Positions 36,933 through 45,093 of a stretch of 64,000 nucleotides of DNA are shown here, piece after piece; position 1 is the stretch's first letter; each line of letters opens with the position of its first letter. Position numbers and translations under genes: made by a program. The stretch covers positions 55,650 through 119,649 of the forward strand of contig JAAELT010000458.1 of assembly GCA_024226315.1 (NCBI GenBank), in the 5' to 3' direction. The stretch comes from a bacterium (GTDB taxonomy: Bacteria > Acidobacteriota > Thermoanaerobaculia > Multivoradales > J023). The notes under the pieces are model-generated. The model saw only the letters and a list, made by a program, of their open reading frames with translations. It was not told the DNA's origin and searched no databases.

Positions 36933-37631
36933 CTATTCGCGCTCCTCACGCTCACGCAGCCTGCGCGCCATCGTGCCGAATTCCGGATGGGTCTCGAGCT
37001 CGGCGTCGCTCAGCTCCTCGAGGTGGCCGTACGCTAGCTCCTGAGCCCGGCGCTTTGCTTCCCGCTCCCGGCGCCGGATTCCACGACTGTGTCTCTTGGA
37101 TGCCAAGGAGCTGAGGCGGTTGCCGCAGCTCGGCCGACACCAGCGTTTCGAGCGGTTGCTCGAGCGGTCGTAGAAGACCACCCGGCAGATGGAGCTGGCG
37201 CAGACCTTGAGCCGCTCCCAGGTACCGTCGTCCTGGGTCCGCGAGACGATCAGCAGCAGTCGCCCGAGCGCGCCGTCGATCCCGCCAGCCGCCGGCTCCA
37301 GACGCATCCTGCCGCCGGGCTCGTGCCGCCCGCGCAGCAGCGCCGACTCCGTTGCCCGATCCAGCGTCTCGGCGACCTGCTCGTTCGACTGACCAGCGAT
37401 CACCGAGCGCCAGCCCTCCCGCACCTCGGTCGCCCGCGTCAGGTCCGCCGCGCTCAGCTCGGTGCCGGGCGCCAACAGTCCGTGGCGCGCCAACCATTCG
37501 GCGAGCGCACGCGGGCTGGCGAGCTCGTCCTTCTTCGCTTCACGGTCCACCGTGTTGACGAACGCCTGCACGAGCCGCAGCTCGCCCGGCGCCGGCGGCA
37601 GATCCGCGGGGCCCTTCTTCTTGCGTTTCAT
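36933..37631 (-). CDS. CGNR zinc-finger (ABATE domain) protein
   Basis: A 232-aa putative regulator. The N-terminal part (FVNTVDREAKKDELASPRALAEWLARHGLL) is the stress-linked ABATE domain, and the C-terminal part is a CGNR zinc finger: VCASSICRVVFYDRSSNRSKRWC then SCGNRLSSLASKR, giving the four Cys zinc ligands and the name-giving CGNR. Such proteins are thought to bind nucleic acid as transcription regulators in ring-cleavage or stress contexts. A 45-residue basic/acidic tail follows. I chose ATG 37631; upstream reading lacks similarity. Confidence 0.87.
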   Translation of the reverse strand: MKRKKKGPADLPPAPGELRLVQAFVNTVDREAKKDELASPRALAEWLARHGLLAPGTELSAADLTRATEVREGWRSVIAGQSNEQVAETLDRATESALLRGRHEPGGRMRLEPAAGGIDGALGRLLLIVSRTQDDGTWERLKVCASSICRVVFYDRSSNRSKRWCRPSCGNRLSSLASKRHSRGIRRREREAKRRAQELAYGHLEELSDAELETHPEFGTMARRLREREERE

Positions 37632-37675
37632 GGCGGGGATCGTACCATCCCGGCGTCTGCATCGTTCTCTAGAAA

Positions 37676-37695
37676 GGCCCGCCTCGCGGCGGGCC
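37676..37695 (-). terminator. Probable terminator of the hemopexin/lectin gene
   Basis: GGCCCGCC-TCGC-GGCGGGCC is a perfect 8-bp GC stem with a 4-nt loop; on the minus strand it is followed by a short T run (TTTCT). It lies about 75 bp after the stop of the lectin gene (37768), in its direction of transcription. Confidence 0.65.
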
Positions 37696-37701
37696 TCGGA
37701 A

Positions 37702-37723
37702 ACGGCCGAGCTGGCTCGGCCGT
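37702..37723. terminator. Second strong hairpin after the lectin gene
   Basis: ACGGCCGAGC-TG-GCTCGGCCGT is a perfect 10-bp inverted repeat just before the first terminator hairpin. It has no T run itself. The two hairpins together probably form a double terminator or protect the mRNA 3' end. Confidence 0.5.
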
Positions 37724-37767
37724 CAGCGGATCTCAGCGCGGATCCGTACACCTGTGCACGTGCCGGA

Positions 37768-39453
37768 TCAGTAGGCCCGGAATTCCCCGATCCCGACCTC
37801 CATCCGGCTGTCCGTGGTCCAGGTGCTGTGCATGTCGATCACGATCTCGGTCACTCCCGCCATCGGTGACGGGAAGTCAAACAGGTTCGCGGCGGGCGTC
37901 GGCGGATTCACCATCGACTGCCCCTGGAGAACCTGGACCCAGGAACCGTTCTGCAGTACCCAGACGTCGAAATTGTTGGAGCTGAAGCCGCCCCGAAAGT
38001 TGGAATCCTGCCAGAGAGCGATTCCCTGGAAGGTCTGCGCCTGATTGAAGGTATAGCGAAGGACGCCGTATTTCTGGTTGTCGGGAGCAAACCAGATTAC
38101 GTTCAGGTTGGCGGAGCTGTGGGTCGCGTCCAGACCTTCTCCCGTCAGCCCCGAGCCGTCGATGGTGTTGGCCGCGCTGTGTGTGGCGTTGAAGTGCCAC
38201 GGACTGTTTCCGGATGTCCCGTTATTGAATGACTGGTACGACTCGGCAGTGTCCGCGGCGACCGGACCGCTGGGCGCCGCCGGATATGGTTCGGTGTCTC
38301 CGTACTCGACGAAGTAATACCACGTGTCCCAATCGGGCAGGTCGTTCCAGTTGGGCTTGCCGAAGCCCGCGTAGTGCTCCCGGCCGGTGTAGTTGTTGGG
38401 CTCTCCGGGACTCCATCCACCGTAGACCAGGCTCTGGCCGCTTTCCGGTCCGGCGTCCCAGGTGAAGTTGCCTTCTTGCTGGGCATCACTGGCGGAGATC
38501 CAGGCATATTGCACGTCGATCTCCGGCGAGAAGGTTTGGTGCAAGAAGTCATTCTCCTCCTGGGCGGTGACCGTGGCCAGATAGCCTTGCATGCCGTTGT
38601 AGGTGCGGGTGGCGGCTTCCGCCAGCGCCTGGGCGTAGGTCAGCCGGGTCTTGACCAGCTCATAGTGGTGGTCCGTGCCGGCGAAGTGGACCGGTTCCGG
38701 AGCAGCCGGCGCCGCGCCGAACGTGAGACCGGGCCAGGCATTGGCGTCGGTCGCCTTCGGATACCCCGGGTCGGCCCGGTCGGCCGCGATGTCATAGCGG
38801 ACGTAGGAGTTGCCGCTGAAGAAGTATGCCTTGCCGTTGCCCCAATTGACGGCAGCGTCGATGGTGTTGAACGTGAGGCCGGGCCAGGAATTGCCGTTGA
38901 TCGGCCTCGGGTACCCCGAGTCGGCCCGGTCGGCCGCGATGTCGTAGCGGGTATAGGAGTTGCCGCTGAAGAAGTACGCCTTGCCGTTGCCCCATTCGAG
39001 GGCAGCATCGATGGTGTCGAACGTGAGGCCGGGCCAGGAATTGCCGTTGATCGTCTTCGGGTACCCCGAGTCGGCCTGGTCGGCAGCGATGTTGTAGCGG
39101 GTGTAGGAGTTTCCGCTGAAGAAGTACGCCTTGCCGTTGCCCCAATTAAGGGTGGCATCGATGTCGTCGAACGTGAGGCCGGGCCAGTTAGTGCCGTCGA
39201 TCGTCTTCGGATACCCCGGGTCGGCCTGGTCGGCCGCGATGTCGTAGCGAATGTAGGAGTTGCCGTTGAAGAAGTACGCCTTGCCGTTACTCCAGTTGAC
39301 TGCCGCGGACACCTCCTCGGCTGCCGCCGGGCTCAGGTGCCCGAAACAGAGCACGGCCGCAACGGCCAGCAGGGCGGTGAAATGCCAGGTCTGCCTGTAA
39401 TTGAGGGGCCTGTCCCTTTCCGATTGCGGTCGCGAAGACGGTTTCCGACTCAT
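37768..39453 (-). CDS. Secreted hemopexin-repeat/C-type lectin protein with a discoidin-like end
   Basis: A 561-aa exported protein (signal around LLAVAAVLCFGHLSPAAA). Residues 45-250 are four hemopexin-like repeats of about 50 aa (pattern: WxNGKAYFFxGNSYxRY, then DPGYPK and WPGLTF). A C-type lectin domain follows (HHYELVKTRLTYAQALAEA, GYLATVTAQEENDFL, WISASDAQQEGNFTW, GWSPGEPNN; EPN suggests a mannose-type Ca site). The last about 150 residues look like an F5/8 C-type beta-sandwich (SAANTIDGSGLTGEGLDATHSS, MAGVTEIVIDMHS). GAGGAGG precedes ATG 39453. The parts suggest carbohydrate or heme/matrix binding outside the cell. The function is not known. Confidence 0.87.
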   Translation of the reverse strand: MSRKPSSRPQSERDRPLNYRQTWHFTALLAVAAVLCFGHLSPAAAEEVSAAVNWSNGKAYFFNGNSYIRYDIAADQADPGYPKTIDGTNWPGLTFDDIDATLNWGNGKAYFFSGNSYTRYNIAADQADSGYPKTINGNSWPGLTFDTIDAALEWGNGKAYFFSGNSYTRYDIAADRADSGYPRPINGNSWPGLTFNTIDAAVNWGNGKAYFFSGNSYVRYDIAADRADPGYPKATDANAWPGLTFGAAPAAPEPVHFAGTDHHYELVKTRLTYAQALAEAATRTYNGMQGYLATVTAQEENDFLHQTFSPEIDVQYAWISASDAQQEGNFTWDAGPESGQSLVYGGWSPGEPNNYTGREHYAGFGKPNWNDLPDWDTWYYFVEYGDTEPYPAAPSGPVAADTAESYQSFNNGTSGNSPWHFNATHSAANTIDGSGLTGEGLDATHSSANLNVIWFAPDNQKYGVLRYTFNQAQTFQGIALWQDSNFRGGFSSNNFDVWVLQNGSWVQVLQGQSMVNPPTPAANLFDFPSPMAGVTEIVIDMHSTWTTDSRMEVGIGEFRAY

Positions 39454-39569
39454 GATTTCCTCCTCTGTCGCAGGTGGTTGTCGCCTCTCTACCTTGTCTA
39501 ACGCAAAGCGGGTGAAAACCGTCTCATCGCGAAGCCAGAAGAATGCGAAGATCGCAGCCGCGGTCGTCA

Positions 39570-40406
39570 TCAGGACCATGATCCGTCGACGCGCGGCAAC
39601 CAGCGACGCAGGCCGGTGAAGAGCAGCAGCAAGGCGCCCAGCGAGCAGACGATGGCGGGGCCGCTGGGTAGGTCCCACTGGTAGGAGGCGAAGAGGCCGA
39701 GGGCGCTGGCGGCGAGGCCGACGGCCCAGGCGATGGCGATGCGGCGGGGCCAACGGTCGCTGGTGGCAATGGCGATGATCGCCGGCGCCACCAGGTAGGC
39801 GAAGACCATCAGGACACCGGCTACCTCGACGGCGACGGTGATCACCAGGCCGAAGGTGAGGTAGAAGAGGAAGTCCCACCAGCGCACGGAGAGGCCGTCC
39901 TCGAAGGCGCGCTCCGGATCTTCGGAGATGATGATGAAGCGGCGGCGCAGGGCGTAATGGATCGCGCCGACGGCGGCGCAGATCAGGAGATCGCGCAGCA
40001 CGGTGCCCCAGGTGACCCAGAGGATGGCGCCCGACATCAGCTCTTTGACGTGCTCGGCGTGCTCGGGCAGGCGGTCGGCGACCAGGATGGTGGCGGCCGA
40101 AGCGACCACGTAGGTGATGCCGATCACCGCCTCCTGTGGCACGCGGCCCCGGCGCATGCGCGTCCAGGCGAAGATGGCGGCGTCGAGCACGGCGGCGCCC
40201 AGGCCGAAGGCGAAGCTGCCGGCCGAGCCCGGCTCGTGGCCGAAGAGGAACGACGCGATCGCGCCGAAAGCCACGATCTGCGCCAGCGCCAGGTCGACGA
40301 AGATCACCTCGCGCCGCAGCACATGGATGCCGAAGTAGCCCAGGATGCCGACCAGCACCAGGCAGGCGGCGAACGGTGCGGCGAGAAACGACAGCACGTC
40401 GAGCAT
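39570..40406 (-). CDS. Zinc/manganese-type ABC permease, duplicate copy
   Basis: A 278-aa member of the ZnuB/ABC-3 permease family with about eight membrane segments (FAACLVLVGILGYFGIHVLRREVIFVDLALAQIVAFGA, AILVWTWG-type loop, LMVFAYLVAPAIIAI). It is over 90 percent identical by eye to the permease at 46791-47630, at DNA level too, so it comes from a recent duplication. The only clear differences are scattered substitutions and the last ten residues. It is preceded in its operon by a 5'-truncated substrate-binding gene, so the copy may lack a functional partner. No ATPase gene is nearby. Confidence 0.9.
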   Translation of the reverse strand: MLDVLSFLAAPFAACLVLVGILGYFGIHVLRREVIFVDLALAQIVAFGAIASFLFGHEPGSAGSFAFGLGAAVLDAAIFAWTRMRRGRVPQEAVIGITYVVASAATILVADRLPEHAEHVKELMSGAILWVTWGTVLRDLLICAAVGAIHYALRRRFIIISEDPERAFEDGLSVRWWDFLFYLTFGLVITVAVEVAGVLMVFAYLVAPAIIAIATSDRWPRRIAIAWAVGLAASALGLFASYQWDLPSGPAIVCSLGALLLLFTGLRRWLPRVDGSWS

Positions 40407-40415
40407 GAAGATCTC

Positions 40416-40976
40416 CTAACCCTCGAAAGCCTCTGCCAATCGGTTCACCCACAGGTCGACCAGCGCGAAGTAGTCGTCCGCCCCCTCGATGCCGGTGCCC
40501 AGCGGCACCCGCACCGCCCGGCAGCCGGTGCGCTCGGCAATCGCCTCGACCTGGCGTGGGCTGAAGTAGGTGGCGGCGAGCAGCACCTGGATGTCCTCGG
40601 CGCGGATGTGGTCGATCAGCGCCTTCACATGGCGAGCCGACGGCGGGATGCCCGGCTTGGGCTCCACGGTTTCGACGACCTCGAGCCCGAACAGCTCGGT
40701 GAAGTAGATCCAGTTCTTGTGGTAGGCGACGATCTGGCGGTCGCGGAAGGCCAGGCCGCGGCCGAGCCAGCCGTCGAGCCGGCCGATCAGCTTCTCGCCC
40801 TGGTACTCTTGGCTTTCCAGGAAGGCGATCAGCTTGCCCTGCCGGGCCAGGGGATCGAGCGTCTCGGCGCCCAGGATCGCCACCAGGTCCGTGCCGTAGA
40901 GCGCCTCGTCGACGCGCCGCTCGAAGCTCGCCAGCTCGGCCGCCGGGGTGCCAGCTACCTCGGTCAGCTCCCGCGC
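40416..40976 (-). pseudogene. 5'-truncated metal-binding protein gene (ZnuA-like remnant)
   Basis: The C-terminal half of a ZnuA-type substrate-binding protein: FERRVDEALYGTDLVAILGAETLDP to the end, closely matching residues 180-340 of the intact gene at 47640-48662. An in-frame TGA lies at 40977-40979 and no homology to the first 170 residues, signal peptide or first metal ligand (DAHF) is seen upstream. It could be translated from an internal GTG at 40883 as 155 aa, but would not be exported. It arose with the duplicated permease. Confidence 0.85.
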
Positions 40977-41038
40977 TCACCGCCCCGAAAAGGGCCGTGT
41001 GGTCACCCTCCTCGAGGCCACACAACGATAGGCATGAG

Positions 41039-41299
41039 TTACAAGGACTGCTTCTTGAGCAACTCAACGTTACGTTCCGCATTGTGGACGTCGCGAAGCA
41101 GCTCCATGAGCCTGCCCGAGCCGGCACGGTCTGGCGTCATCACCAGCCCGCACACCGGGCAGCTGACGCTCTCTCCATAGAGCAGATCCACGATGGACAC
41201 TTTGAACTGGAAGTTGCAGCAATTGGGGCACGGCACCCCGGGGCATTGACCTTCGGGCACTCCCTGCGCGCCGATCTGGGTGTCTTGGCGGTTGTTCAT
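41039..41299 (-). CDS. Small zinc-ribbon protein (86 aa)
   Basis: A small protein with two Cys pairs, PCPNC and SCPVC, about 25 residues apart, forming a zinc ribbon. The rest (MELLRDVHNAERNVELLKKQ) is a charged helix. I took ATG 41299, which has AAGGAGG 6 nt upstream; GTG 41302 is also possible. It is the last gene of the run that contains the two DUF2589 proteins. A role is unknown; it may bind nucleic acid or a protein partner. Confidence 0.7.
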   Translation of the reverse strand: MNNRQDTQIGAQGVPEGQCPGVPCPNCCNFQFKVSIVDLLYGESVSCPVCGLVMTPDRAGSGRLMELLRDVHNAERNVELLKKQSL

Positions 41300-41378
41300 C
41301 ACTTGCCTCCTTGACCGTGACGGTTTGTTCTGCCGGCCTTCGGCCCGCTTGGTCTTTCGCCGCTGCGAAAGTCCCCGT

Positions 41379-42311
41379 TCAAGGGCCTCGGAAGGCTTCG
41401 ACGCGGATGCCGACGTCCGTGGTGACGCAGTGTGGACCTTCGAGCATGAGGCGCATCAACGCGCTGCCTGGAGGCGGTTCGGCGGGACCTTTGAGTGATA
41501 GCTCGAGAGTCGCCTGACCGTTCTCGGCCACCTGGAAACAGCAGCCGCGCAGCGGCTGGCCTTCGACTCGAACCTCGACATCGTTGGCGGCTTCGCCGAA
41601 AAGGGCGAGAGCGACGGTCTTGCCGGGATCCGGCAGACCGTCCGGCCTCCTCGCTGTCACCACGACCCGCTCGGCCTGCCTACGGACCAAAATGAGCCTC
41701 TGTTTGTCGGTCGTTAGAGAGGGACTGCTCTCGACGGTCTCGGCATTACCCATGAGGTTGAGGAGCTTGAGGATTCCCTCTGGCAAGTCGGCCTGTTGCG
41801 CCTTGATGTTGAAGCGCATGTTGGCCTGGAGGTACGGTGAAAACGCCCCCTTCTCTTCCTGGAGGGGCGCCGCCGGGGCCAGGGTGCCCATCCACCGGAA
41901 CCGCTCCGGCTCGGTGAGGTCGCTGATCTCCTGCTCGGGATCCAGCGGCAGGTACGAGGTCGGCACCTTTTCCGGCGGCGGCGGAGTGACCCGAATGTCG
42001 AAACGGAAGTCGGCGTCCTTGACCTGCAGCAGGGGTAGGGGAATCAGCGACAGCTTCGGCAGCTTGATACGCTGGCGAACCCTCTTACCTCCGGGGTCCG
42101 CCTGGTCGTACTCGAAAACCACCATCTTGAGCCGGCCCAGCTCCCGGTCTGCGGCGCTGGGAGGCACGCCCGGCCCCTTTTCGAATCCGTAGTGCTCGAT
42201 GTAGCGGGCACTCCGCTTGGCGGCGAGGAAGTCCGCCTTGATCGTGGCCAGTAGCGGAGCGCCGACGAGATGTCCCAGGGAGACCATGAAATCGGAGGTT
42301 TCTCTAGACAT
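41379..42311 (-). CDS. DUF2589-like protein with an Ig-like C-terminal domain (short form)
   Basis: A 310-aa protein with the DUF2589 layout: an N-terminal helix near LVGAPLLATIKADFLAAK and IEHYGF, a beta region with IKLPKLSLIPLPLLQVKDADFRFDI, then ANMRFNIKAQQADLPEGILKLLNLM, each equivalent to a segment of the protein at 43155-44609. Residues 215-310 form a beta-sandwich-like end (VALALFGEAANDVEV, GCCFQVAENGQATLELS) that is also similar. It carries no signal peptide. It is 4 bases from the next gene upstream, so coupled. The function of DUF2589 is unknown. Confidence 0.75.
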   Translation of the reverse strand: MSRETSDFMVSLGHLVGAPLLATIKADFLAAKRSARYIEHYGFEKGPGVPPSAADRELGRLKMVVFEYDQADPGGKRVRQRIKLPKLSLIPLPLLQVKDADFRFDIRVTPPPPEKVPTSYLPLDPEQEISDLTEPERFRWMGTLAPAAPLQEEKGAFSPYLQANMRFNIKAQQADLPEGILKLLNLMGNAETVESSPSLTTDKQRLILVRRQAERVVVTARRPDGLPDPGKTVALALFGEAANDVEVRVEGQPLRGCCFQVAENGQATLELSLKGPAEPPPGSALMRLMLEGPHCVTTDVGIRVEAFRGP

Positions 42312-42315
42312 TCCT

Positions 42316-43122
42316 TCACACCTCCCGAACCAGTTCTTCGCCTCCATCCTCTTCCACGACCCACTGGGTGCCGAACCGAGTGGCGTGGATGTGGAGGTTT
42401 TGCACGGCGTGGGCCGGCAATTTCGCGAGGCGCTCGGCGTCGAAGAAGACCTCGAGATTCGGCTGGTCCTGGAGTTTCTCGGGCGCCAGCCGAGCGTCGA
42501 TCTCATCGCAGGCGCGTTCCAGGACCTGTTCCAGGCGGTCGCCGATGGCAAGCTGCCGCCGGTCGGCTTCTTCCGCCGTCGGCGGCTCGATATGGTCTCG
42601 CAGGCCCGGGTGCTGACCGACCTCGTCGTTCAGAGTCCGCTGGATGATCCGTTTCGCGGCCTCGCGGTCGAGCTTCTCATCGGCGACCAGCTCGCCCAAC
42701 CGAACCAGGAGCTGGCGCGCCAGGCGCTGCGCCAGCCCGTCGCGGATCTCGGCACCCTCCAGCCGTCGCCTCAAAACGCACAAGGTCTCGCGCCCTTCGG
42801 GCTCCTTGCGTTCGCGCTCGCGGATCCGGGCCGCGACCTGGTCCAGGACCGCGGTAGCGATCCACGAGCACGGCTGGTGAAAGAGGCCCAGGCTGGGGGC
42901 GAGCTCGTCACGCCCGCCCCCCTCCATCAGCGCCACCGCATCGATGCCGTAGTGTAGGTCGATCTCCACTTCCTTGAGTTGCTGGCTCGGTATCGGGAAG
43001 ATCCGCAGGATCTTGTCGTCGCGGTACTTCCGTGCCAGCCGCCGGGTGAGACGGTTGGCACGGTTCTGGGCGAGCGAGAGCTCTTCCAGGATGGCGGTGA
43101 CGGCTGCTCGTAGGGTGGCCAT
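42316..43122 (-). CDS. Conserved-looking DUF2589-associated protein of unknown function
   Basis: A 268-aa soluble protein, not recognised as a named family. The N-terminus (LRAAVTAILEELSLAQNRANRLTRRLARKY) is helical; LRIFPIPSQQLKEVEIDLHYGIDAVAL is a beta strand segment of a kind I recall from proteins encoded beside DUF2589 genes, and the rest is mainly charged helices (about residues 85-230). It has no signal or membrane segment and no Cys cluster. It lies between the two DUF2589 genes, 32 bases from one and 4 from the other, so all are likely expressed together. Confidence 0.65.
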   Translation of the reverse strand: MATLRAAVTAILEELSLAQNRANRLTRRLARKYRDDKILRIFPIPSQQLKEVEIDLHYGIDAVALMEGGGRDELAPSLGLFHQPCSWIATAVLDQVAARIRERERKEPEGRETLCVLRRRLEGAEIRDGLAQRLARQLLVRLGELVADEKLDREAAKRIIQRTLNDEVGQHPGLRDHIEPPTAEEADRRQLAIGDRLEQVLERACDEIDARLAPEKLQDQPNLEVFFDAERLAKLPAHAVQNLHIHATRFGTQWVVEEDGGEELVREV

Positions 43123-43154
43123 GGGCTTCTATCGCGGACGTTTCTCAACCGTGG

Positions 43155-44609
43155 CTACGACTTCTTGCGAGCGCCCTTGCGAGCAGGCGCCTTTTCTTGG
43201 GCCTTGGCGGACACCTCGATGCTCGGGGCGCCTGCGGTTAGCAACATTTCTTCAGTGTCCTTTACCTGGATCTCGACCTCCGCCTTGGCGGCTTGCCAGG
43301 AAAGTTTGAGTTTGGCATCCTTCGTCCCGGTAATGGCATCCTTTGCCGACAGTTTGAGCGTCTGTTGCCCGTTATCGCCGAGTTCGAACGACGAGGTCTC
43401 TACTTCACTATCCACCTTAATCTCGACGTCATCCGCCCCGAGGCCCTCTAGCTCGAAATCGATCGCCGTGCCTGATGGGGCGGGAGCGCCGGTAGCATCC
43501 GTGACGGTCACCGTGACCGATTTCGGGTCTTGGCCCTTGACGACTGTGATCTCGGCAGGTTGGCTTCTGATGGTCGGCTCGCGGGCCTCGATGTTGATTG
43601 AAAGTGGAATAGCCAGCATCTTCTCCGGCTGCGGCTCTTCGCCTTCGGTGTAGACGCCCGTCACCTCCAGCTCCAGAGGGTATGTACCCTTTTCCGCCTG
43701 CTCATCCACCCATAGGGACACCAGCAGCTCTCCCTTGGGGTCCGGCTTCACTCCTTTTTCCTGCCACGCGACGATCTTTGCCGACGGTCCCACACCAAGC
43801 TTGAAGCCAGTGGTCGTGGATGTGGCAACCTCGAAGAGTTGTTCGTGCTTCTTGAGGTCGAACGAATAGCCTTCGCCCTCACCGCTCATCCCATTGTTCT
43901 CTGTGACGTACAAACCGTTGCCGTTCTTGATCGAACAGTTGAACCTCACCGCGTTCTGGGCGGAATTGTTGTCGCCGGTGAGCCGAGCAGCCGGCGGACT
44001 GACGGACAGCTCGCCGCCCGGGGTGGCGGTGGTGGCGGCGGCGGACAGGATGTTCAGAACCGTGGAGAGCCCGGCGGGAAGGTCAGCCTGGCTGGCCCGG
44101 ACCGCGACGTTCTGCGTGTACTCGACGCTGTACCTCGATTCGGAGGTCGCCTTGGACGCCTTCTTGGACGAGTATGAAGCCTTGAAGTTCGCTGACAGGC
44201 TGGCATAGGGCGCGAACCCTACTTCCAGTTTACCCCCTGCCTCGGCGGCGATGTTCTGTTCGGACGTGGTCTCGGTCGTGCTGGACGATGCGGCGTTGAT
44301 GTTGGCCGTGAAGTCGATGTTCACCAGATCGACGACGATGGCAGGAATCGGCACGATGACGAGGATCGGCACGATGAGTTTCTGCTCGCGGCCGTCTTGC
44401 TGATAGGTAAACGAAACGTTGACGGCGCTCTTTTCACCGGTGTTCTTGTCTTCGTTTAGACCGACGTTCTTGATGAATTCCCACGTGGACTGGGCGGCCA
44501 TGACCTGTGCTTTGATCGCAGCTTCCAGCGGCCCACCGATGAGGGCCGAGTAATCGATTCCATTCAGCAGATTCTGAGCGGCTGTCGCGGGCGCGTTGTC
44601 GACTGGCAT
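43155..44609 (-). CDS. DUF2589 protein with an Ig-like C-terminal region (long form)
   Basis: A 484-aa protein. Residues 10-220 match DUF2589 very well: YSALIGGPLEAAIKAQVMAAQSTWEFIKNVG, VNVSFTYQQDGREQKLIVPILVIVPIPAIVVD, NIDFTANINAASSS, RYSVEYTQNVAVRASQADLPAGLSTVLNIL (given as patterns). Most members are about 200 aa, so the 260-residue C-terminal part is an extension. That extension has two beta-sandwich-like units (VTVTVTDATGAPAPSG is Ig/Big-like) and a Lys/Arg/Ala tail resembling a nucleic-acid-binding end. No signal peptide. The ribosome-binding site is GGGAGGA close to ATG 44609. First gene of the cassette. Confidence 0.85.
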   Translation of the reverse strand: MPVDNAPATAAQNLLNGIDYSALIGGPLEAAIKAQVMAAQSTWEFIKNVGLNEDKNTGEKSAVNVSFTYQQDGREQKLIVPILVIVPIPAIVVDLVNIDFTANINAASSSTTETTSEQNIAAEAGGKLEVGFAPYASLSANFKASYSSKKASKATSESRYSVEYTQNVAVRASQADLPAGLSTVLNILSAAATTATPGGELSVSPPAARLTGDNNSAQNAVRFNCSIKNGNGLYVTENNGMSGEGEGYSFDLKKHEQLFEVATSTTTGFKLGVGPSAKIVAWQEKGVKPDPKGELLVSLWVDEQAEKGTYPLELEVTGVYTEGEEPQPEKMLAIPLSINIEAREPTIRSQPAEITVVKGQDPKSVTVTVTDATGAPAPSGTAIDFELEGLGADDVEIKVDSEVETSSFELGDNGQQTLKLSAKDAITGTKDAKLKLSWQAAKAEVEIQVKDTEEMLLTAGAPSIEVSAKAQEKAPARKGARKKS

Positions 44610-45093
44610 CTTGTCCTCCCTTTCTCGTTACAGTGTCGGCCAGCTCCCTCGACGGTCTCCGATCTTCAAGGACACGATTGATACAATCCTGTCCGCTGAA
44701 GAGCCCACTCTGCGGCCCGCAATAGGCATGCAAGCCGTCGGCCATCAGTACATGGATCGGGTCCATCGCGACACCTCTACGCGAGGGTAGCCGACTGTCG
44801 CTGACCTCAGTATCCTCGATCCAAACCCCCCCCGACAATTCACAGAACTACGCGATTTGAGGTGCACGAACTGCCAACTCCGGCGGCTACACCTACCTAC
44901 CCGGGTCCACCGGCTTCCCCCAAGGCTGGTGCGAACCTCCGGGCAGATGTAGAAGCCGCCACCGCTCACGCAGCGGATCGCCTCGATCAGATTCTCCGAA
45001 ACTATCCGCAGATGTTCGGATTCTGGCTTCGTGAGCTACCGACTCGAATCCCGAGAGTCGATCGAGCCCAACGTTGGAGCACTGGTGTAAACG
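44610..45093. other. Intergenic region of 484 bp without a supported gene
   Basis: This space lies between the start of the DUF2589 cassette and the end of the response-regulator gene. Frames through it give no coherent protein, and codon use does not look coding. A run of nine Cs is at about 44827-44835. The promoter of the DUF2589 cassette must lie here. I see no strong sigma70-like boxes or RNA gene. Confidence 0.6.

Noticed and set aside
36672..36955. The 42-bp repeats as a CRISPR array or as translated repeats
   Set aside because: There are no unique spacers and no cas genes. All frames are open only because the unit length is a multiple of three; there is no ribosome-binding site.
37768..41127. 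One very long minus-strand frame spanning the lectin gene and the metal permease
   Set aside because: Only the part from 39453 downward is a coherent protein. Upstream it is an out-of-frame shadow of the permease and binding-protein fragment.
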